Assembly: GCA_016765265.1 (NCBI GenBank)
Contig: JAESQG010000175.1
Location: 1-12,966 of the forward strand
Direction of reading: 5' to 3'
Length of the DNA: 12,966 nt
From: Pseudomonadales bacterium
GTDB lineage: Bacteria > Pseudomonadota > Gammaproteobacteria > Pseudomonadales > DC-out160
Shown here in pieces: positions 1 to 7,449 of the stretch. The notes beneath the pieces were generated by a model. That model did no database searches. It worked only from the letters and a program-made list of their open reading frames with translations, and was not told the origin of the DNA. Position 1 is the first letter of the stretch. Each line of letters begins with the position of its first letter. A program made the position numbers and the translations under genes.

Positions 1-1
1 A

Positions 2-2062
2 TTAAAAATATTGCTCACTGAAGTCTACGCCAGTGAATACCCTAAAGTTCAAGCTCACTGTCTTCGTTTCAAGCAAATGGTCTACGATGGAGAGATGGAG
101 CTTGACGAGCTAGACCCCTATGTCATGGTCTATCGTCGATTGGAGGAGTACTTACGCGCCCAGAAAGACCCCAGTCGATTGGAGTTAGTCCGTCGCTGCC
201 TCTATATCAAAGTAAACCTTCAGGTAACTAAGCAATCTAGCAAAGCAGTGCGATCCTGGCGACAGTCATTGATGGAGAAAATCACCAATGAATGGAGATG
301 GGATTCAAGAACACTACTGACATTGGATACCCGACGACAGTGGAAAATCCATCGTGTTTTAGCTGAGCGTAAAGCCCTGGTAAACGAGCTCAACTACAGC
401 TATCGGTTCCTATCTAGTTTTGCTAAAGCTAATCGTTCTTATGCCTTGATTAACCAGCAAGACATGAACACTTTAGGACGTAAGCTCTACGCTGCATTTG
501 AGAGAAAAAGCGGTAAGATTGAAAAAATAAATCCAAAAATCGCTCCCGACATATCGGAAGACTACCTTTCCCTATTTTTTTCCGCAGCAGACAAGGATAC
601 CAACACGACTAGCGCATGGGTGATTTATCCCGGCCAGCACAAAGGCAAGCAACCTTTTAAGAGTGAACCCATAAAGCGGGCAAGCAGTGTTATAGAAGTG
701 CTAGCTTGGTGTTACTTTAATAAAATACTCGAAAAAAGCACTCGTTTTGTGCTTAACTCCAATGGCAATGGTCTCACCGATACTGAATTACGTAAGATTA
801 TTATTTGCTTTGCTCGGCTCTACCCGAAACGTCATATTGCTGCAGAGCAACAGGCTTTTTCCAGCAAGGCGAGAGATGAAACAGTGACACTGCTCATCAA
901 CATTGGCATTGACCCAATGAAATCCATGAGCAATATGGGTGTCCAACGCATTAGTGATAATACTGATGCCTTACGTTACAGTGGACTGCAAACCAATTTA
1001 GTATTGTCCCTGGATCAAATTAGCGTAAGCACCTGGAAGGAAGTTGTTACCTCCCGATTTAGCGGTGAAAACGCAATCATAGATTGTATTGTCGTGTTTC
1101 TCAGGAATAACCCGCCCAGCAAACAAAGACCGCTACCTGAGCTCGACATTCTCTGTTTCTGTGCCACCAAAGCCGATACCATTACACAACGAGTTGAAGA
1201 GCTATTTAAATCAATCATCAATTGTTTTTACAACCATACTGGCGCGGAACACAGTCGCTACATAGTGGAAATCGGCAATTCATTTTATGTCATTCAACTT
1301 AAAGAAAATCAACCCTGTGTTAAGAAAATAAAAAGTTACGGTAGTTTAGTGCGCTATTTATCTCAAGCTCAACAACACTACAGTCGCATTGTTCTCGACA
1401 AGAAGGCATTGGAAGGTAGCACCCTAGCTGTAGTCAGCCAGAATGATATTAGCGATGTAGTGCAAGTGTTTTATATGCCTCGTAATAAAACCGCCTTTAA
1501 TTCCCAGGCAGACGTATTCATACTCGACGAAAAAGGCTCACTGTTCAGCTATACCACGACCTCCAATGACGAAAAAACGTTTATACCGCCTATGTTTCGC
1601 TTTATACAATCAGCACTCAATCGACAAAACAGTGACGTAATAGAGGATGATAGTGAGCGTCAATGTGAGCACATTATGTTTTACGAAATCGTTCCGGCTA
1701 AAAAGGAACAACCCATACATGCTGAGAATAAAGGTATTTTAAGACGTCTCGACGCAGACAAGTTCTACAGCGTACAAGCCATAGTTGAGCACAGCAAAAA
1801 GGGTGAAGTACTGTATACCATCTTTTGTAACCATAAAGAGTTTTCTCAACTGGAACACGGTAGCAAGATATTTGAAATGGCCGCCAAACACATTCTCTCC
1901 ATGCGACCCAGCCGCTCACGCTATCCCATCTATATCACTGATCTAGATTTAAGCCACAGCAATAAGCAAGGCGAAAAAGCCAAGCGTTTACAGATTTCTC
2001 AATATATGACACAGAAGCAGATGATTGAATCTCGATTAAATGAAGCGCTCTTCAGTTTATAA
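2..2062 (+). CDS. cyaA: Class I adenylate cyclase, C-terminal part (5' end outside window)
   Basis: Makes cyclic AMP from ATP in the cytoplasm; in enterobacteria this feeds the CRP regulon. The frame is already open at base 2 and there is no plausible start, so the gene enters from the left. The opening residues (LLTEVYASEYP, then LDPYVMVYRRLEEYL and RLELVRRCLYIKVN) match the enterobacterial CyaA segment that follows the nucleotidyltransferase core. LTRKLYAAFE and NPQISPDLSE of E. coli are mirrored here as LGRKLYAAFE and NPKIAPDISE. About 687 residues are visible against a family length of roughly 850-930, so the catalytic N-terminal portion is mostly missing from view, and what is seen is the rest of the core plus the C-terminal regulatory half. 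It ends in TAA. Identity is secure. No cyaY gene is visible beside it, unlike in E. coli. Confidence 0.95.
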   Translation, partial: LKILLTEVYASEYPKVQAHCLRFKQMVYDGEMELDELDPYVMVYRRLEEYLRAQKDPSRLELVRRCLYIKVNLQVTKQSSKAVRSWRQSLMEKITNEWRWDSRTLLTLDTRRQWKIHRVLAERKALVNELNYSYRFLSSFAKANRSYALINQQDMNTLGRKLYAAFERKSGKIEKINPKIAPDISEDYLSLFFSAADKDTNTTSAWVIYPGQHKGKQPFKSEPIKRASSVIEVLAWCYFNKILEKSTRFVLNSNGNGLTDTELRKIIICFARLYPKRHIAAEQQAFSSKARDETVTLLINIGIDPMKSMSNMGVQRISDNTDALRYSGLQTNLVLSLDQISVSTWKEVVTSRFSGENAIIDCIVVFLRNNPPSKQRPLPELDILCFCATKADTITQRVEELFKSIINCFYNHTGAEHSRYIVEIGNSFYVIQLKENQPCVKKIKSYGSLVRYLSQAQQHYSRIVLDKKALEGSTLAVVSQNDISDVVQVFYMPRNKTAFNSQADVFILDEKGSLFSYTTTSNDEKTFIPPMFRFIQSALNRQNSDVIEDDSERQCEHIMFYEIVPAKKEQPIHAENKGILRRLDADKFYSVQAIVEHSKKGEVLYTIFCNHKEFSQLEHGSKIFEMAAKHILSMRPSRSRYPIYITDLDLSHSNKQGEKAKRLQISQYMTQKQMIESRLNEALFSL

Positions 2063-2125
2063 GCTAGCATCGTATTCCCCTGAAATTGCTCTATTTTCAC
2101 TATCCAACCCAAGGACATACCCGGA

Positions 2126-2155
2126 CTGGCACCTAAAATAATAGCCAGGTATAAT
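2126..2155 (+). promoter_or_regulatory. Candidate sigma-70 promoter for lptM-lysA-dapF
   Basis: A perfect TATAAT lies at 2150-2155. CTGGCA at 2126-2131 matches four of six bases of the -35 consensus, with an 18-bp spacer. It sits 33 bp before the lptM start, in the 126-bp gap after cyaA. This is pattern matching only. Confidence 0.4.
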
Positions 2156-2188
2156 TCCACTTTAATCGTCTCCCAGTCGAGAACTCCA

Positions 2189-2398
2189 ATGAGAACAGTA
2201 ATTCATCGCCTAAGGCTAAGGTTGGCCGCACTCATCATAGTCGCTGGAATAGTCGCTTGTACTGTGCTGACTGCCTGTGGCAATAAAAACGAACTATATT
2301 ACGCCAGTCCTTTGCCAGAAGCACAGGCGCCGGCGGCGCCACAGGTATCACTTGAAGAAGGTAAAACGCCGAAAAAAGAGGTGCAAAATAAGCAGTAG
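2189..2398 (+). CDS. lptM: LptM/YifL-type small outer-membrane lipoprotein
   Basis: A 69-residue lipoprotein precursor. It has a basic n-region (R2 to R11), a hydrophobic stretch (about 12-26) and the lipobox L-T-A-C with Cys30, followed by GNKNELYYASP. That fits the LptM/YifL signature, usually C-G-Q/N-K-G-P-L-Y-x-P. In E. coli LptM binds the LptD-LptE lipopolysaccharide translocon and helps its maturation. The mature part is short, Pro/Ala-rich and then charged (KTPKKEVQNKQ). The position immediately before lysA/dapF matches Pseudomonas (lppL) and the yifL-dapF order of enterobacteria. Oddities: Asn-Glu replaces the usual Gly-Pro after the Lys, and Cys24 (I-V-A-C) is a second possible lipobox cysteine. 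No strong Shine-Dalgarno precedes the ATG. It ends in TAG. Confidence 0.85.
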   Translation: MRTVIHRLRLRLAALIIVAGIVACTVLTACGNKNELYYASPLPEAQAPAAPQVSLEEGKTPKKEVQNKQ

Positions 2399-2424
2399 CA
2401 TCACACGATCTGTATATCCAGACC

Positions 2425-2460
2425 TAAACACAGATATAAACGTAAACACAAATATAAACT
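2425..2460 (+). repeat. Tandem 18-bp imperfect duplication
   Basis: Two adjacent 18-bp units, 2425-2442 and 2443-2460, share 16 of 18 bases (core TAAACACARATATAAAC). They lie in the 141-bp AT-rich spacer between lptM and lysA. No function is evident; it may be replication slippage. Confidence 0.6.
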
Positions 2461-2539
2461 TAGAACATATAGCCCCTGTAATTTACAGTCACAGTGAACT
2501 ACAAAGACAACAACCTACGACAGCAGAAACTAACAAATC

Positions 2540-3805
2540 ATGGATTATTTTCAATATCGCGATCTCCAATTATTCGCAGAAGATGTGTATCTCGGTGATA
2601 TTGCCAAACAGTTTGGCACCCCTTGCTATGTCTATTCTAGGGCCACCTTAGAGCGTCACTGGCACGCTTTTGATAAAGCCTTTGCAAACCATGATCATCA
2701 AATATGTTTTGCTGTAAAGGCGTTATCCAATATAGCCGTATTAAATATACTCGCTAAGCTAGGCTCGGGATTTGATATTGTCTCGGGTGGAGAACTGGAA
2801 AGAGTACTAGCTGCGGGTGGTGATCCGAAAAAGGTGGTTTTTTCCGGTGTGGGCAAGCAAGGTTGGGAAATTGAAAAAGCGCTAAAAGTCGGCGTACATT
2901 GCTTTAATGTGGAATCAGAAGCAGAACTTCAACTGATCAACAGTATTGCCATTGAACTGAGACAAACTGCATCTATATCTTTGCGCGTTAATCCTGACGT
3001 GGACGCCCAAACTCACCCGTACATTTCCACTGGGTTAAAAGAAAACAAGTTCGGCATTAGTATTGATACGGCCATCGATGCATACAAATTAGCTGCCCAA
3101 CTACCGGGAATCCGCATCATCGGTATTGACTGCCACATTGGATCACAACTCACCACCGTAACGCCATTTTTAGATGCGCTAGACAGAATACTAATAAAAA
3201 TCGACGAACTCAGCGCGATTGGCATTAACATTAGCCATATCGATCTTGGGGGTGGCTTAGGTGTGCGATACCAAGATGAAACACCGCCGGAACCAGCGGA
3301 GTATGCCGGCGCTATCGCTACCCGACTTCAGGGGCGCAATCTGACCATTCTTTTGGAACCCGGTAGAGCAATTGCTGCCAATGCTGGTGTTATGTTAACG
3401 CAGGTCGAATTCGCGAAACTGACCGAGGATAAAAACTTTCTTATTGTAGATGCTGCAATGAATGACCTTATCCGGCCCTCACTCTACCAAGCCTGGCAAC
3501 GCATAATTCCAGTGAAAAAAATGCCTGATAACAGTAGCACGGCAAAAACGCCTCTATTACGCTATGATGTTGTGGGGCCTATTTGCGAGACCGGCGATTA
3601 TTTAGGCAAAGACCGGGAATTACAATGTGAACCTGGTGACTTCCTCGCCGTAAGATCATCTGGTGCCTATGGGATGGTAATGAGCTCTAATTACAATACT
3701 CGAAACCGTCCGCCAGAAATCATGGTGGATGGTGATAAAGTCCATTTAATCCGGCGACGAGAAACGTTTGAAGATCAGTTAGGACTAGAATCCATTATCC
3801 CTTAA
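2540..3805 (+). CDS. lysA: Diaminopimelate decarboxylase
   Basis: Pyridoxal-phosphate enzyme that decarboxylates meso-diaminopimelate to L-lysine, the last step of lysine synthesis, in the cytosol. It is a fold type III enzyme of 421 residues, the usual length. Visible motifs in order: PLP lysine K60 in FAVKALSN; GFDIVSGGELER (78-88); the HIGSQ loop (199-203); the phosphate-binding GGGLGVRY (237-244); EPGRAI (273-278); the catalytic C349 in GPICETGD; and SGAYGMVMSSNYNTR (374-388), which completes the active site of the dimer partner. The ATG at 2540 gives the family N-terminus (MDYFQYRDLQLFAEDV) despite a weak ribosome site. dapF starts 19 bp downstream, so the two sequential pathway enzymes are likely co-transcribed. 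No sign of damage. Confidence 0.97.
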   Translation: MDYFQYRDLQLFAEDVYLGDIAKQFGTPCYVYSRATLERHWHAFDKAFANHDHQICFAVKALSNIAVLNILAKLGSGFDIVSGGELERVLAAGGDPKKVVFSGVGKQGWEIEKALKVGVHCFNVESEAELQLINSIAIELRQTASISLRVNPDVDAQTHPYISTGLKENKFGISIDTAIDAYKLAAQLPGIRIIGIDCHIGSQLTTVTPFLDALDRILIKIDELSAIGINISHIDLGGGLGVRYQDETPPEPAEYAGAIATRLQGRNLTILLEPGRAIAANAGVMLTQVEFAKLTEDKNFLIVDAAMNDLIRPSLYQAWQRIIPVKKMPDNSSTAKTPLLRYDVVGPICETGDYLGKDRELQCEPGDFLAVRSSGAYGMVMSSNYNTRNRPPEIMVDGDKVHLIRRRETFEDQLGLESIIP

Positions 3806-3824
3806 CGGGTACAAGGCAGCTTAA

Positions 3825-4778
3825 ATGGCGCTAAAGTTTAGCAAGATGCATGGACTAGGTAACGATTTCATGGTGATAGATTTACTGTCACAATCGCTAT
3901 CGGCTTTAACTGACGAGCATTCCGACAACGAGAATGAACGCAATAGAAAGCAAGAAAACTCAGCCGCTAACTTAATTAGCCCCAGCTTAATCAAAGAGTG
4001 GTCAAACCGTCAGTTTGGCATCGGCTTCGATCAACTGCTCTTAGTAGAAGCGCCCACTACACCAGACATGCATTTTCGTTATCGCATTTTCAATGCAGAT
4101 GGATTTGAAGTTGAGCAATGCGGAAACGGCGCACGCTGCTTTGCAAAATATGTTGTGGACAATCACCTCACGCCTAGCAACACCATTTTAGTGGAAACTA
4201 CCGGTGGCAAGCTAACGCTAACTGTGAAGGAGGATGGCCAGGTCACGGTAAATATGGGCGCCCCAGTAATCACACCTGCTCGATTGCCATTTACTGCGCA
4301 AAACCCTAAGGAAGAAATCAAGCCAAGCGCTAGTTACACACTTGTGGTTAATAAAGAGAGGCTGAACATTAGCGCCATCTCCCTCGGTAATCCTCACGCA
4401 GTAACCATCGTTGATGACCTCGACAATGCACCAGTGACCCAATTGGGGCCTCTAATAGAAAATCACCCTCGATTCCCCAATCGCGTCAATGCTGGGTTTA
4501 TGCAGATACATTCGCGCAAAGAAATAAGCCTCAGAGTTTTCGAGCGTGGAGTGGGCGAAACCCTAGCTTGCGGTACAGGTGCTTGCGCCGCAGTGGTGGC
4601 TGGCAGTCTAAAAGGGCTGCTTGATGAAGCGGTAACTGTACATCTACGCGGCGGTGATCTAAATATTAAGTGGACAAATGATATCAATTCGCAGTTTAGC
4701 AACGAATCAACGGAACCGGTGGTGATGACTGGGCCAGCAACACACGTTTTTGACGGAGAAATATCCTATGACGGATGA
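3825..4778 (+). CDS. dapF: Diaminopimelate epimerase
   Basis: Cofactor-independent epimerase converting LL- to meso-diaminopimelate, which supplies peptidoglycan and LysA. Both catalytic cysteines are present: C99 in EQCGNGARCF and C249 in GETLACGTGAC. Other family blocks are FSKMHGLGNDFMVID at the N-terminus, FGIGFDQLL (64-72), RIFNADG (87-93), LGNPHAV (187-193) and GPATHVFDG near the end. AAGG at 3813-3816 sits 8 bp before the ATG. At 317 residues it is longer than the usual ~275. Most of the excess is a polar insertion at about residues 24-50 (rich in Glu, Asn, Asp and Ser), between the first beta strand and the helix carrying LIKEW, plus a small insertion near 158-169. The 3' end overlaps the next gene by 11 bp, a sign of translational coupling. 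Confidence 0.96.
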   Translation: MALKFSKMHGLGNDFMVIDLLSQSLSALTDEHSDNENERNRKQENSAANLISPSLIKEWSNRQFGIGFDQLLLVEAPTTPDMHFRYRIFNADGFEVEQCGNGARCFAKYVVDNHLTPSNTILVETTGGKLTLTVKEDGQVTVNMGAPVITPARLPFTAQNPKEEIKPSASYTLVVNKERLNISAISLGNPHAVTIVDDLDNAPVTQLGPLIENHPRFPNRVNAGFMQIHSRKEISLRVFERGVGETLACGTGACAAVVAGSLKGLLDEAVTVHLRGGDLNIKWTNDINSQFSNESTEPVVMTGPATHVFDGEISYDG

Positions 4779-5577
4779 GGCAATAATTCCAGACGCAGAA
4801 ATAAAAGAAGAAACGCCAACAAGAACTAAATTAAAAGCGGAAGATAGTGACTCAATTGAAATCTCTGAAGAACAAGTCGCCCAGTACCTAAAAAACAATC
4901 CTAACTTTTTTCTTAACTGGGAAAATGTGCTATTAAACCTTCAGCTACCTCATTCAACAGGTAATGCCGTCTCCCTGGTGGAACGCCAAGTATCTATACT
5001 TAGGGATCGCAATATCGATTTGCGCAATCGTTTTGCCAAACTAATTGAAGCCGCAACCGACAATGACCAGTTATTTAATCATACAAAAAAGTTAGTGTTG
5101 GAGCTAGTAGAGGCAGGCTCCCTGATTACTGTTATTGAGCGTCTCCAACACAGCTTCGAAGATGATTTCAAAGTGGATAAAGCATCTCTATTACTGTTTG
5201 ACGGCACCACTCAAGATATTAGTTGCCACAGCAAAACCAGCAATTTCGCCAAAATCGTTAACGTTGATGACGCCCACCAAGCACTGTCTGGTATTCTGAA
5301 CGGACAGCAAAGCGTATGCGGCCCTCTAAGGGAAAAAGAGGCTACATACTTATTCGGAGAATACACATCCGACGGAAATAATAGCGTGGGATCTGCTGCG
5401 GTCATTCCGCTTCACTTTAAGGGAAATATGGGAATACTTGCCATCGGGAGTTATGATAAAAATCATTTCAAAAGTAATATGGGGACACTCTTCATCAGTT
5501 ATGTAAGCGAGGTATTGAGCCGACTTATTCGTCCCTACATTACATTCCCTGCAACCACCACTACACCTCCCGCGTAA
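4768..5577 (+). CDS. DUF484 family protein (GAF-like)
   Basis: A member of the DUF484 family that almost always sits between dapF and xerC in gammaproteobacteria. Its biochemical role is not established; the C-terminal half resembles a GAF fold, so a sensory or scaffolding role is only inferred. I chose the ATG at 4768 because GGAG (4755-4758) lies 9 bp upstream; the frame also has a TTG at 4750 without such a site. The protein is 269 residues. It has an acidic N-terminal tail, then the family block VAQYLKNNPNFFLNWENVLL and the SLVERQVSILRDRN helix. The hydrophobic C-terminal domain contains SLLLFDG and the stretch GSAAVIPLHFKGNMGILAIGS. It overlaps dapF by 11 bp and stops 7 bp before the xerC remnant. 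Confidence 0.9.
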   Translation: MTDEAIIPDAEIKEETPTRTKLKAEDSDSIEISEEQVAQYLKNNPNFFLNWENVLLNLQLPHSTGNAVSLVERQVSILRDRNIDLRNRFAKLIEAATDNDQLFNHTKKLVLELVEAGSLITVIERLQHSFEDDFKVDKASLLLFDGTTQDISCHSKTSNFAKIVNVDDAHQALSGILNGQQSVCGPLREKEATYLFGEYTSDGNNSVGSAAVIPLHFKGNMGILAIGSYDKNHFKSNMGTLFISYVSEVLSRLIRPYITFPATTTTPPA

Positions 5578-5584
5578 AAAGGAT

Positions 5585-5971
5585 TTGCTCTCACCCGTGG
5601 TTCAGGAATACCTGGACCACCTTATCATCGAAAAACAATTTTCTCGACACACAGTCGCTGCTTATCAAAAGGACTTGAACGACTTCTGTCAATATTGCAT
5701 AGGCGAGCAACAGCTCTTCGACGACTCGGTACACCCGCACATGCTGAGACACTCTTTTGCTAGCCACATGCTAGAATCTAGCGGGGATCTTCGCGCAGTA
5801 CAGGAGTTGCTCGGCCACGCAGACATATCGACGACTCAAATATACACTCACCTAGATTTTCAACACCTCGCAAACGTATACGATAAGAGTCATCCTCGCG
5901 CTCGGCAACAACATCAATCATCTAACCAAAAACCAACGAAAATCCGAACGCCAACACCAACCAGAAAATAA
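5585..5971 (+). CDS. xerC: Internally deleted XerC tyrosine recombinase (probably inactive)
   Basis: XerC, with XerD, resolves chromosome dimers at dif. This frame is only 128 residues against about 300. Residues 1-45 are the XerC N-terminus (VQEYLDHLIIEKQFSRHTVAAYQKDL). From residue 49 it is already the XerC C-terminus (VHPHMLRHSFASHMLESSGD, then LLGHADISTTQIYTHLDFQ). The join is near bases 5715-5732. Retained catalytic residues are H52, R55, H78 and nucleophile Y87. The first Arg (RLSEL box), the Lys (KGSKER box) and most of the core-binding domain are gone, about 190 codons removed exactly in frame. Recombinase activity is therefore very unlikely. The start is uncertain: TTG 5585 lies only 1 bp after AAAAAGGA, and GTG 5597 lies 13 bp after it. 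A Gln/Pro/Thr-rich tail of about 20 residues follows the normal C-terminus. Confidence 0.88.
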   Translation: MLSPVVQEYLDHLIIEKQFSRHTVAAYQKDLNDFCQYCIGEQQLFDDSVHPHMLRHSFASHMLESSGDLRAVQELLGHADISTTQIYTHLDFQHLANVYDKSHPRARQQHQSSNQKPTKIRTPTPTRK

Positions 5972-5985
5972 ACGCAGATATCTTA

Positions 5986-6717
5986 ATGAAACATCCAATC
6001 AAACTAATCACATTCGACCTCGACGACACTCTCTGGCCTGTGGACGAAATAATGATAAAGGCTGATGCCTTATTACAACGTTGGCTCCGGGAGAATCACC
6101 CTGCGATTGAAGAGCAATTTTCTCGCAAAGATTTGCTTGATATTAGAAATAAAATATTTAAAGAAAACCCCGAAATCGCACACAACCTAACAGAGTTAAG
6201 AATTCTAACTTATCGTGAACTCTTTTTAAGACTCGGGTACGCTGCAGCAGAAGCACGCAGTCATGCGGAAGACGCCTTTTCCGTATTTTATAAAGGTCGC
6301 AATACTATCGAGTTTTTCCCCGGAGCCCTCACTCTGCTTGAACACCTCGCTAAAAATCATACCTTAATTGGATTGTCCAATGGCAATGCTGATCTAAAAT
6401 TGGTTGGCATTGCCCAGCACTTTAGTCACCATCACTCTGCAGAAAGTATCGGCAAACCCAAACCGCATCCGGAAATGTTTGAAGCCGCTTTAGCCACAGC
6501 ATCGGAACTTCACTCCGAAACGATTAAGCCAGAGCAATCACTACACATTGGCGATCATCCAGAACAAGATGTAGAGGCGGCTAGACGCTGCGGAATGAAT
6601 ACTATATGGGCTAACGTATTAAATCGCGAATGGCCTAAGGATTTAAAACAGTCCATAGAAGCGAAACACTTATCTGAAATCCCTCAAATAATTCAAAAAC
6701 TAGTTGCTCACCTATAA
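5986..6717 (+). CDS. yigB: HAD-family phosphatase, YigB type
   Basis: HAD-superfamily hydrolase; E. coli YigB dephosphorylates 5-amino-6-(5-phosphoribitylamino)uracil in riboflavin synthesis and also FMN. The 243 residues carry all four HAD motifs: motif I DLDDT with nucleophile D11 and acid/base D13; motif II LSNGN with S131; motif III Lys in GKPKPHPEMF (157-165); and motif IV IGDHPEQD with D190 and D195. An alpha-helical cap (about 22-105) includes LTELRILTYRELFLRLG, typical of this subfamily. It starts 14 bp after the xerC stop and is last in the + strand operon, as in E. coli (xerC-yigB) and Pseudomonas. Substrate assignment is by homology and position, not by sequence proof. The gene appears intact, and there is no obvious + strand terminator right after it. 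Confidence 0.9.
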   Translation: MKHPIKLITFDLDDTLWPVDEIMIKADALLQRWLRENHPAIEEQFSRKDLLDIRNKIFKENPEIAHNLTELRILTYRELFLRLGYAAAEARSHAEDAFSVFYKGRNTIEFFPGALTLLEHLAKNHTLIGLSNGNADLKLVGIAQHFSHHHSAESIGKPKPHPEMFEAALATASELHSETIKPEQSLHIGDHPEQDVEAARRCGMNTIWANVLNREWPKDLKQSIEAKHLSEIPQIIQKLVAHL

Positions 6718-6723
6718 TGGCAA

Positions 6724-6790
6724 ACCTGTATTATAAATTACCTGCATTATAAATACCTATAGAAAACCTGTAATAACAAACTTGTATTAG
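6724..6790 (+). repeat. AT-rich degenerate direct repeats after yigB
   Basis: Two adjacent 16-bp copies (6724-6739 and 6740-6755, core ACCTGYATTATAAAT) are followed by shorter, decayed versions: ACCTGTAATAAC at 6766-6777 and ACTTGTATTAG at 6780-6790. The spacing is regular in the first two and irregular later. No palindrome was seen inside the unit. It may be slippage or a set of binding sites; there is no evidence for either. Confidence 0.45.
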
Positions 6791-6791
6791 T

Positions 6792-6827
6792 AAAAACAAA
6801 AAGGCCATGTTCAAATAAACATGGCCT
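6792..6827 (-). terminator. Intrinsic terminator of the speA-yjbQ-sutA direction
   Basis: A perfect 10-bp stem (AGGCCATGTT at 6802-6811 with AACATGGCCT at 6818-6827) has a 6-nt loop. Read on the - strand it is followed by a T-rich tract (complement of 6792-6802). There is no T tract on the + strand side, so it mainly stops transcripts leaving sutA, whose stop codon is about 90 bp upstream. Confidence 0.88.
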
Positions 6828-6916
6828 AGCAGTATGATAACTCTTTTAACTTACTACCAATTTCTTTTTAAAAATACCACCGAGTACTTTGCGTTAATCT
6901 GCGTTAAAATATAATG

Positions 6917-7165
6917 TTAAATGGGGCGACTACCATATGAGGAAACCGGCTTTTTCGGTGGATCTGCCGTCACATTAGCAGCAATCAATTCTACCTGTCC
7001 TCCCTCTGCCATAAACGCTAGGATATCATCATCTAACTGCTGTCTTATATTCTCTTTTGAAGAAATCGATCTATCTGACCCATCATCGGATCTTATCCTT
7101 GTAGCGCCCCAAGACGATTTTGGTGATTCATTAGCGGGTGAACTTTTAATTACTTCTTCTGCCAT
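6917..7165 (-). CDS. sutA: SutA-family RNA polymerase-associated regulator (short form)
   Basis: An 82-residue protein whose second half matches the SutA signature: a helix ENIRQQLDDDILAFMAEGG (38-56), then the nearly invariant tail ADPPKKPVSSYGSRPI. In Pseudomonas aeruginosa SutA binds RNA polymerase and broadly raises transcription of housekeeping genes during slow growth. The ATG at 7165 is preceded by AAGGA about 8-9 bp upstream; the frame extends to 7285 but those residues do not look like the family. Compared with P. aeruginosa (about 105 residues, with a long acidic N-terminal tail), the N-terminal tail here is shorter. It is Ser/Lys/Asp mixed rather than strongly acidic. Its position close to yjbQ and amtB recalls the Pseudomonas neighbourhood. 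It ends in TAA ahead of a strong terminator. Confidence 0.85.
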   Translation of the reverse strand: MAEEVIKSSPANESPKSSWGATRIRSDDGSDRSISSKENIRQQLDDDILAFMAEGGQVELIAANVTADPPKKPVSSYGSRPI

Positions 7166-7377
7166 CTTATCTATCCTTAATTCGTTGTTCGCAGTGGTAT
7201 CTGTATTTATAGTCCACCGGAAAAACAAATCTAGCGATAAACAAGGTTTATGCAGTCCGTTTATTTCTAACGAAACGCGATTCAATCACTATGTTTTCTA
7301 TTCGAGACCGTTCTGTTATGAATAGAAATAATTTAATAACAGAGGCCCACATTCAGACCGAATAATTATCAGAAGCG

Positions 7378-7405
7378 CCGCTATCAGATCTTTTCTGTAT
7401 AGCGG
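7378..7405. repeat. Long hairpin between yjbQ and sutA
   Basis: CCGCTAT (7378-7384) plus CAGA (7385-7388) can pair with TCTG (7394-7397) plus ATAGCGG (7399-7405), giving an 11-bp stem with one bulged T and a 5-nt loop. No T-run follows on either strand, so it is not a standard terminator. It lies 45-72 bp past the yjbQ stop, inside the 284-bp gap before sutA. It may be an mRNA-stability or processing element if sutA is co-transcribed. Nothing else recognisable was found in this gap. Confidence 0.5.
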
Positions 7406-7449
7406 TGAAACCATGAAAAGTATGTACTCATAATAATAATAGGCGCTTA

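Noticed and set aside
2277..2651. A 124-codon + strand frame overlapping lptM and lysA
   Set aside because: Its product is low complexity (Arg/Lys then Asn/Thr repeats from the tandem duplication) and it overlaps two recognised genes.
4750..4767. TTG at 4750 as start of the DUF484 gene
   Set aside because: The ATG at 4768 has GGAG at the right distance; the TTG overlaps that site and has none of its own.
7166..7285. Longer sutA beginning at 7285
   Set aside because: The extra 40 residues do not resemble SutA, and the internal ATG at 7165 has a good ribosome site.
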